DNA of 64,000 bases from Craspedostauros australis (taxonomy: Eukaryota; Bacillariophyta; Bacillariophyceae; Mastogloiales; Achnanthaceae), in assembly GCA_026770025.1 (NCBI GenBank), contig JAMXDE010000010.1, positions 2,108,001-2,172,000 on the forward strand. Reading direction: 5' to 3'. The position numbers were made by a program, and so were the translations under genes. Below, piece after piece: positions 1 through 10,100 of this stretch. Numbering within the stretch: the stretch's first letter is position 1; each line of letters starts with the position of its first letter. The notes beneath the pieces were generated by a model, which had not been told where the DNA came from, did no database searches, and was given only the letters and a program-made list of their open reading frames with translations.

Positions 1-1172
1 CTGCCGACGATGAGGATCCCCCACCAACATCAATCACGATGGCGCGCAGTTGATGCCAACAACAAGCACGACGATGACAACCGCCGATCCAATCCATCAA
101 AACAACAAAACACAACATGACAAACGACGCACACATCCACGTTGATGTTCCTTGTTCCACCTGGAGATTTGGATCGCAGATCATAACCCATTCCAAAAAT
201 GTTCACGAGTACTGAATCAGCCCTTATTCTCGTGCCGATTTTCAAGTACTATATTCACACACGAATATAAATATGAATCTGTCGGAGAGCGTCGTGACAT
301 GGGACGTCTCACCTGGATTAATACTATTGATACACGAATATGTGTCATGTCGAGCATCACCGCCAGCCGAGTTTTGGCTGTTGGCGATCACAAAACGATC
401 GAACACAAAACGGACACAGAAAACACGTCGTCGAGAATCGCAAGATACCTAACTTTCGCGAGCAACTGTTCGCGACAGCATGTGTCGCAGAACACATCAA
501 TCGCACCAACTTCTCTCCTGTGCAATACCAGCGACTCGCCAGCACTTGTATTCCGTCACGATACCATCCGCCAAACCATCCCGAGCAGAGATGGCGATAG
601 GGACATCATCAACGATACAACATCAACGATACAACAAGAAGCAACATCGACATCGACGTTGACATCAACTGCGACTGCAACAACGCTAACATCAATCAAG
701 ATCAGAATCAGCCAAGTCAACGATACAGGCAGAAACAAGAGGAGCAACAGCAACGACAAGAGCATCAAGACGACTGCTTCTGCCAAGACCAACACACTGT
801 TGAACAGACCTCAAACAAATTGCATCGTCCTTTATTAACGAACGACGGCTGGGGGACATTCAGGGTGGTTGCATGCCTTTGGTTACTCTCGCCGGGTTAT
901 TCTCCATCTACGATCACATCTGCAGAACCACAGCAGCCACAGAATCGATTAACCAATCTATCCACCGACCGTGCCTTGCCTTGCCCTGCCCTGCTTCCTC
1001 TACCGAAGGCAAGGTCGCTGGGCATTGACGCACGGAGCGTTTGTGTGTGGCTCAACCGCTGCAAACCAGATTGACGACAGTTGTGAAGAAGATCGATTTC
1101 TGCTTCCAGCAATCACACCTGCTCGACTGTCCCAACACTCTCGAATCAACTACGCTTCATACACTGACAACG
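1..1172. other. Upstream spacer and probable 5' leader of the first giant gene
   Basis: No convincing gene is seen here. A plus-strand open frame covers 152-838 but has no good ATG, and its second half is a simple CAA/GAC/ATC-rich stretch (about 600-740). The same type of AC-rich, unstructured sequence precedes the ATG of the other large genes in the window, so it is read as an untranslated leader. A short plus frame from base 3 to a stop at 51 could be the tail of an upstream gene, but it is too short to judge. Confidence 0.5.
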
Positions 1173-4100
1173 ATGGAGTCTCGCTCGCAGTATCCCGGCC
1201 AGTACGCCGACAACAACCGCGGCGAGCCCATGGCAGGAACGATTGGCCAAAGCAAAAGTCAGTGGGCCGGACGCACGCAGTTTGAAGCCATGCAAGAGTT
1301 GCGCGCACGACGAGCGTGGGTGGCGGATGACGAGGAAGAGACGCAGAGCCGATTCCAACAACGACGCAGGCTTTACCACAGCAGCGCCGCGCCCAATGTC
1401 AAATCGGACGGTGCTGAACACGCGGCAAGGATCGTGGTGGATGACCTCAAATCGCGAGGGTACGACCCGGAGACAGGCGTCTTCGCCATGGAGAGCAAGT
1501 CAGAGGATGGGGAAGATCTGGACCGGTACGAGGCCACGCAGCACATGATGGATTCCCGAGAACCCGACGATCACGAGCTGTCCACCATCGGGGAGAACTC
1601 GAAGGAGGACTCCATATCCTCCGCGAAACGATCATCCCGACAAAGCTCGCAAGACCAAAGATCGCAACCAGACGAGTACGGATATGGCAGCCAGCACGAA
1701 ACAGCCACGCACGGCAGCAATGGCAGCAGGGCGAGCAAGACCGTTTCGTCTGCACAGTCGACGAGCACCACCAGCACAAGGGGAAGCTCCAGGGCGAGTT
1801 CCAGAGCGAGCTCTCGCGCCAGCAGCAACGCAAGCACTGCCATTCCCATGACTCCACCACGCGTTGGGGTTAGCATGCAAAGCAACGAATCCAACTCGCC
1901 CATCTCGAGGATGGACATGACCGGGACAGTCACCACAGTCACTGATGGCATGACCGAGTTCACTGGATACGAAGACAACAGAGGTCAGAGCCTTAAGTAC
2001 CATGATGACGGCTACTATGCAGATGCCAAATCCATTTACACGATCACCACGGGGAAGGGAAGCGAGTACACTACTGGAGCAGAGAGTACCTCCACGTATT
2101 CCTCCGTGCCCAGCAATCGATCAGGAAAGACCTCCATCGCCTCGTCACATGATGCCAAGAGGCAATTGATGGAGTACGACTACTCCAGATCGTATGGGAC
2201 TCGAGGACAGACCGAAGATTGGACGGAGGGCAAGACAAGCTGCGCGTCGACGGTTTCATCAGCCTCCACCACAATGGGATCGAAGCAGCGCGACGACCTC
2301 AGCTCGAAGGGGAAGGGAGCCAAGACGGACAAGTTCTACACCAGCTTGGGCAGCGATGGCAACTTCGAGATTGAGACCATCGGGTGGAAGAGCGCTTCAA
2401 CCGGCAAGGATGACAAGAGCCGCGCCTCCATGACGAGCTTCAAGACCAATCGCACCCGATCTGGTGATACAGCGTCGACCACGAAACACTCGGACAAGTA
2501 CTCCATCGGGTTGCCGAGGCACATGACGAGCTCCATGGGACAGTCTCACGCCGCCATCTCCACAGCCGGCGGGTCCACGGCGTCGTCCATCATCTCCGAA
2601 CTTGCCTTCGGAACTGGATCCTACTCCACCAACGCAAGTGGGGCCAGTCGGACCGGAAGCGTTAACGGCTTTGTGCAATCTGGATCAGTTCAGTCAAATA
2701 GAAGCGCGTCCGGACAGACATCCGGCGATTCTCAAATCGACTCAGAGAGAGACTGGAATGATGGTCAAACTCACACCAATTCGCACAAATCACTTCGATC
2801 AATGTCAAAGAAGACGACCCGTGATGATATCAGCATCAGCAGCAGGGCATCGGCAGGATCTAAACGTACCCGTGGTCGATTCCGCAGGAGTCTCGATTCT
2901 GCGTCCGTGAGTTCAGACTCGAGCCGTACGAGCAAGTCGACGAAGGGATCGAAGACCACGCACGCCACACGTACCACACAAGCCACGTACAACACCAATT
3001 CGTCAAAATCGTCAAAGTTAACAAAGACAACGTACGCGTCTGATGGCTACGGTGCTTCGGATTCATCGCAGGCAAGCTACACGACGAGCGGCACCAAGCT
3101 GACGCATGGCACAAAAGCCAGTCATGCAACGCTGACGACCCATTCCAGCAAATCCAGCAACTCCAGTAACTTGAGCAAGTCAACGAAGGCATCCAAAACC
3201 ACCATGGCCACTCATACGTCTCACACATCGTACGGCACCCAGACTACGAAGGCATCTCAGGGTACCAAGGGAACGTCTGCAAGCCAATGGACCCACGGAA
3301 GCAAGGTCAGTCATGCCACCAAGACCACCAAGTCCAGCATGTCCTCGCGAGGTCGATCGTCTGACAACAGCTCTGAGGCAAGGCACACTGCGGGTAGAGG
3401 GAGATCCCCAGGCTCCAGGCGGACCGATGGCAGCACCAGCGCGTGGACCAACGAGTCAAATGAGCTTTCGCGTGATGCCAAAAGCGTCGAAAAGAGTGAC
3501 GCCACTTCAACATCGACCCGTCCATCATCCCGGATGAAGTCCTCGCTTCATGCGCAAACCGCGGACTCCCAACCACCCATGTCGTCGCAAACAGCACGTG
3601 AGTCGGAACAGTCCCTGCACAGCGGCGCAACCTCAGCATCATCTGTTACGCTTCAAACCATCGCAGCTCGCAAATCGACGAGCCAAACCAGACGCATTGG
3701 CACCACAGAATCGTTGATCGTCCATGCACCCGATCCGGCGAACCCCGATCGGCAGCGATCGCAGCGACGCCATCTCCCACCCATGTCTCCGCTGTCGACG
3801 GCAAGTCAGGGTATGCTCAGCCCTGGGCCCCACGGGCATGGAACGCCGTTCGGTCACGCACATGCCAGCAACAGCCCGCAGTACCGCTCTCGGGTGTCCT
3901 CGGCGAGGAGCAATGACGACATGTCCATTCAGTCGGAGAGTCAGGGGTACGACGGCAGCACGAGAAGACCGTCGATCGAGTCATTCCATTCGCTGGCTGC
4001 TACCCGCGGGCTGTCCCAGGAGGAGATGCGCGCGCTTCGTCAACGACAGATTGCTGGTCCATCGATGTCACCATCTCGAAACAATGGCACGCATATCATG

Positions 4101-7100
4101 ACCACAGATTATGTCGAAGCTTCCGGCAATCACATCTCAAGCGAAACTATCGAGGCGGTGCATCTGGTGACTAACAGCGAGCTTCTGCGAGGGCAAGGCG
4201 TGGATGCACCCCTCGTGTCCCACAGTGAGTTCTTCGGGACCACCTCGAGCGAAGTGGACAGCAACGTTGGTGACGAAGATGAAACCATGTCGACGGATCG
4301 AATCCCGCTGACCAAGAAGAAAAAGAAGCTGCGCCTCTTCGGTCTGGCGCGAAGATGGAAGAAGTCGAAACAAAAGTCGAGCAAGATGGCGAAGACGGGC
4401 CAGGAGTTCGATGCCAACAACGGAGACGACGCTGACGACGATGCCATGTCCAACTACTCTGCGAGTTCAACTCCTGTCGAGCTTCACGACAGCGACGCCA
4501 ACACACAACAAGCCGGTGGTAGACGTCCACGGTCGATGTCCATGTCCCGTGTTGGAGATCCAGTCATACCACGCCCACATCAACTGCAGCAGGAGGAGCG
4601 TGAGCATGAGCATGGGCATGAGCAGCGGAATCCATCCAACCCCAGCCACTATGCCATGTCGGGGTACGCTGGTACGCAGCTGCGAGACGCCCAGCCAACA
4701 CGCGATGGGATTCATCCATCAGCACTGGTCGAACCAACGCCGCAATCCCAAAGCGGCTACGGACAGGGAGCTGATCAGCTCGAAGTCGAAGTTACTCCAC
4801 TTGGTCTCGTGAGTCCAGATGGAAGGCAGAGTGATAAGCGACAAGACAGCGATGGCAGCCCCTCGCTGGTCGTACGCGCTCTGGCGGAGCAGAATGCACG
4901 CCATGCCAGTGATAACAAAAGCACCTCTGAGGCTTGCAACAGCGATCAGGATGAGAATCAGGACCCTCTCGGAGCCACCAAACCTTCGTCGGCAGTTCGT
5001 CTGGATGAGAGCAGCAGCTCCATCAGCGAAATTGTCATCGACAACAAGGAGGCTGAGAATAGTGCCAAACCTCAAATGAAGCAATCGTCTGGCCCACTGA
5101 ATATGCGACGCTTCTTCAACAAACGAGGCAAGTCTCAGAGCAAGCTGAACGGTGACAAGCGCCCGGTCAAGAACTCCATCACGGCCAAGGATCAGGCTCG
5201 TTTCCGTGTCAGCATGATGAATCCGGGCATTGCCCAAGCCAAGAAGGAAAATGCGACAAAGGACTCGACACCTAGCTCACAGCACGATGTGGCCAAGACT
5301 GATGGAGGATCGCCGCTGAATGCTGACGGCGTGAAATCACACGGAATAGAATCCGGAGCGCCGGCAACATCCATGGTGAAGTCGTCGTCCCCTTCGGTGT
5401 CAAAAGCCGCGGTGAAACGAGATGTAACGCCAAAGGCTGGCAGAGCCCGTGCGACAGGGGCTGGCCGCCAGCAGGTGCGCAACTTCGTACGATCCCTCTC
5501 GCCGCACAAGAGGATAAGGCCACCGCAACCGTCCCCTCGACGAACTCCGACGGCGACCACGAGCCCCAGCCCTCGTGAAATCGAGTCAAGGTTCGAAGCA
5601 GACCTTGCCTTAGCAACCAGATCTTCGGCGCGGGTTCAGCCGAACGTACGCACCGCCAAGCTTCAAGGCAAGCTGATTTCCAAAGCCAAGAAGTCCCCGA
5701 ACGCAGCCGCAGCTGTGAAGAAGATGAACAAGATGCTGCATTGGAAGACAGGCGCTTCCCCAACCAACAGCGCGCGAGTCCAGGATTCGGGCAAGAATTC
5801 CGCGTCTCCGAATCAAAAGGGATCTTCAAGTGCAGAAGATGAGAAAGAATCGAAGACAACTTCCAAGACCACGAACGCAACTGACGCCGACGAACCTTTA
5901 GCACGGGTTACGGACAAGACAACTGCAGTCCAAGTTATGGGTTCCGGGCCCGATGCTCAGCCGCTTGCGGAAGCAAATCATGATGAAGCTGCCGCCTCCT
6001 CCCCGAAAACATCGGGTGGGGGCACCGCCACAAATCGGCAATCAACCGATCCATCCAAATCGGCATCTGCGAAAGCGGAGAACAAGGTCCAAGCGAAGTC
6101 AGCTGCGGGCCCCGCAGCATCTAGCAAATCCTCCACGGTGCGGAACCACCAGACACACCACAACAGCGCAAAGACTGGCACTACCAAAGGAGACAAATCA
6201 GCGATGTCGTCACTCCTTGGTTTGGGAACAAAGATCATCAACTTTGGTCAAACGAACGCTTCCACACCAACGGCATCTCGTGCCAATGGCGTGACAACGA
6301 CGCAGGCGAACACCCAGAGCAAAACAACTGTGAGGTCAGGGGGCAAGCCCAATGACAAGTCCGTGTCAAAGCAGGATGGTGAGATGGCGGATGCAAACAC
6401 CCCATCTTTGATGAATATGAATGCCGGTGCGAACAAGATCGGAGGCTTGAAGATCCAGACGCAGCTGAAAACGACACTACCACGGCCTCCTGGTGCGGGA
6501 GTGGCAACCCCCACAGCTGCTCTCGAGTCAAAGGCCTCGTCTGTTGCTGTTGCTGGAAGCTTTGCCAATGACAATTCCCGATCAGCGACGCCATCGAGAG
6601 AATCCAAGAGTGTCAAGAACCATCAACGAGCCCCCGATCCATCCACTCATGCCGCAGAAGCTTCCCTCCCACCTCGCGCTCCGCACAAGCCAGCGGAGGG
6701 GTCGGGAAAGGATGACGTAGCTCCGATTGTGACATCGAACGACGGTGAAACCCGCAGCCTGGAGAACAAGTTCAGGGTCACATCGCCGCTGAAACAAGCA
6801 TTCAACGCATTGTCATTCTTCGCCTCATCATCATCGAATGGGAAGGGAAGAGCTTCTGCCACCGAGAGTCCCCGGTCGCGTGCTGGGAAGCCAATGTCAG
6901 CCGCGCTGGAAAGCAGCCACCGAAAGAGGTTGCAGTTGACCTCGAGCGACAGTGCAAGCGCTGGGAAGGCGTCGAACTCAAGCGGGAACGGATCGGAAAG
7001 CACCAAGATTTCGGACGAGTCATCACTGGATACACAGAAGGCCACGGCAGCAGCTCAGCAATCGGACAAGCTGTTCGGCTCGCATGATGACCCTGCATCT

Positions 7101-10100
7101 CACACTGTGTTCGTCGGGGATGGCAGCAAGGATGAGATCGAGGTGGGGCACGTCAACACGAACACGGCGCAGTTCCATGCGTCGACTCACTATCACAACA
7201 GTCCATCAGGCGTGCCAAGAGTCGCTGACGACGGTGAGAAGCAGGTGCGATTTTCGGAGGATCTTGTGTTTGTGAGGGAGATCCCGGCCATCAAGAGAGA
7301 TGGCACGGCCGACTCTGTTTCCATTAACTCAGCCACACGCCCGTCGTCGGGAGACGCCACTTCAGCAACGAGGAACATGTCACTCCCGTTGCCATCGCCG
7401 ACTGCTTCGGACGGTTCTGGCGTTGTTCATGTGGGCAAGAAGAAAGGAAAGCGCAAGATCTTCTCGTGGCTCAAGCGCAAGGCTCTGAAACGACGCGACA
7501 ACAACAAGAGCGGTGTCAAACATGGCGGCGATGCGAAGGATGATCAAGCCGAGATGGCGGAGGATGCAGGCTCTGTCGTGGAAGATGATGACATGGACTC
7601 TGTGAGCTCTGAATCGAGCGACAGTACCGTGCACTCAATTTCGTCGTCTGTGAACTACAAAAGCAACAGCATGGACGATGCAACAATGGACAGCACAACC
7701 GTGCAGAACCAAAGTGTATCTGTCACGACGCTGTCCACAAATCAAACGAATGAAAGCGTGTCGTTGAACTCGCTTGATGCCGTGCCAGCACAAGACGCTA
7801 GCAGCACTCCCGCAGCAGCAGCAGCAGCAGCTGGTGGTGGTGGTGGTGGCAATGCGAGAGGCGCTGCCAACCGTACCGAAGGCGGCAAGACGACCGAGAC
7901 GTCGTCGTTGAAGGTTGGGCGTCACGGTGCTATGGCGGCAGCCGAATCTCGACCAGAGAAAGCGGAAGGGCAGATTCTCGCAGGTGACTCGAAGAAGAAT
8001 GACGCTGCCAATGCACGACGGTCGCAGCGCCTGCCAGATCGATTGCCTGAAACATCGAAGACCGCACCTCATCTCGGAGGTGGCTCCGTCAATAGCGACC
8101 AACCAGCTCTCGGGGAAAAGTTGCAGACTGGCAACAATCCCACCCGTCTGAACCCTGGTGCTTTCACAAGCTCCCGCGCATACAATCCTGGTGATGGCAG
8201 CACTGGCGGTGCCGAGCAACTCTCAGAGCACATTGCATCAAGTGAAGCGACAGGGGCCCTTCGCAAATCATCGGAGGTGGGATCAAGTGCTATTGCTACC
8301 GCATCAGGTGTGTCGCATCACGCTGCACCAGCAACTCATTACCATCAGAGAATAAGCAAGGAATCATCACATAGGACAGTGCCTTCGGAGCAAGCGCCGG
8401 CGATACCGACAGGAAATACTCGATTCATACCCGACGACGGTGTGGACGGGGAGATGATGATGACGACGATGATGGCAGATGAGGGTATCGAGCTCATTGC
8501 GCGACAAACCAAGAGCGGCAGGAGTGCCATCCTCATTGCGAAATCCGGAGGTCCGAACTATTCGACGGCCAGCCAAACTTACGGCAAGCGCCGTATGGTC
8601 ACTTCTGGCGAGGAGGATGACACCGACGCCACCACCTTGGTCTCATCTGCTGCGAACACAGTCACCACACTTGGCACTGATGGCCAATCCACCATCATGT
8701 CAACTGCTGCGTCAGTGAACAGCCTCACAACAATGGATCCAAGAACTGAGACCAGCGCTAGATCCAACCGGAATGGTGGATTGCCGCAGCCTGTATCATC
8801 CACAGCAGCATCTGCAACTCCTAGCCCGGCACGTCACAACAGCAATGGCAACAACAGCAACAACGGCAACGACATGAAACCTCCGAAGAACCAGCAGCGA
8901 AAGGGTGCACACAAGCGGCAACAGAACGTCGGCGGTATCAAGGGTCGAAGATTCTTCAACCGCAAACCGTTCAACCGCAAGGGAGCATCCGATGGCAAAT
9001 CGGGCGCGGGTGGTAGAGAACGGCATTCATCATCGCATGCGCACGGTGGTGACGGCGTCGGTAGCGTCGGAAGGATCCAGCCAGGGTGCATGCCGCAGGT
9101 CCCAATCATGGCATCCAATGGGAATGGCAACACGAAGAATGCCGACAAGAAGAACATCTCTTTGGCATCGCGGATCAAGCAGCACAGGCAACAGCAGCAT
9201 CAGAGTCAGGCCACGACTGTCACCTCGTCCTCATCCGCCACCGCGAAGCAGAAGCTGATTTCTTCGTATCGTGTCCAAAAGCAGCAGCAGCAACAGCAAC
9301 AGCAGCAGGCTGAAAAGAGCAAGACAAGGCGAGGAAACAACAACCGCCGCCCATTGACCCTGCCACCCGTCAAGGGCAACGCCGTACGCAGGCAACAGAG
9401 AAGCAAGTCGCCAGCCGCCGCAAGCACCGGAGCAAGAGCAGCTTCGGCTACAGCTGTGACTGCTGGAAAGGTAGGAGGAAGCGGGGATCCACGTGGACAC
9501 AACACATCGCAGATGGCGATGTCATCACCGCGTGCAAAGTCTGAGGCAATGGACAAGATGATCCAATCAGCACCAACACGTCGGCGCGGGAGGTCTCCAG
9601 CCAAGAATTCTGTTGCAACATCTGCGATGACGGTCAGCAGCGACAGCATCCACGTCGCTGGCTGTGCGACTCCTCTCTTCGGAGCCCAGCGCAACAATCC
9701 ATCGCAGCAGCAGCCGCCGAAGCGCAAGGAAGCAACCGGATCTGCCGGTGGCAAACCATCCCTTGTGATGAGCAAGTACGGACGGTCCAAGGATACACAC
9801 TCCACGCAGCACACGAACAGTGCTGGAGCGGCTGTGGGAGGAGCACGGGGCAGGGTGACATCAGCCAGTCAGTACAGATCGAACTTCAACGATGCAGGCG
9901 GTGTGATCGGGCAGCAGCAGAGGCTGGGAGGAATCTCCCGCGGCAACAGCGTCCAGCCATCCTCGTCGAAGATGTCATCAACCGTGGACATGTTCGATCA
10001 ACCGTACGTCGTCGACAGCGTTGCCACGGGCCTTTCCACGCAAGGTTCGTTGTCCATCGACTCCTCCACCATCTTCGAGGATCAGAGCACGAAGTACACG

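Noticed and set aside
152-838. Plus-strand open frame of 228 codons before the first giant gene
   Set aside because: No ATG near its beginning, irregular composition, and the second half is CAA/GAC/ATC simple sequence like the leaders of other genes here.
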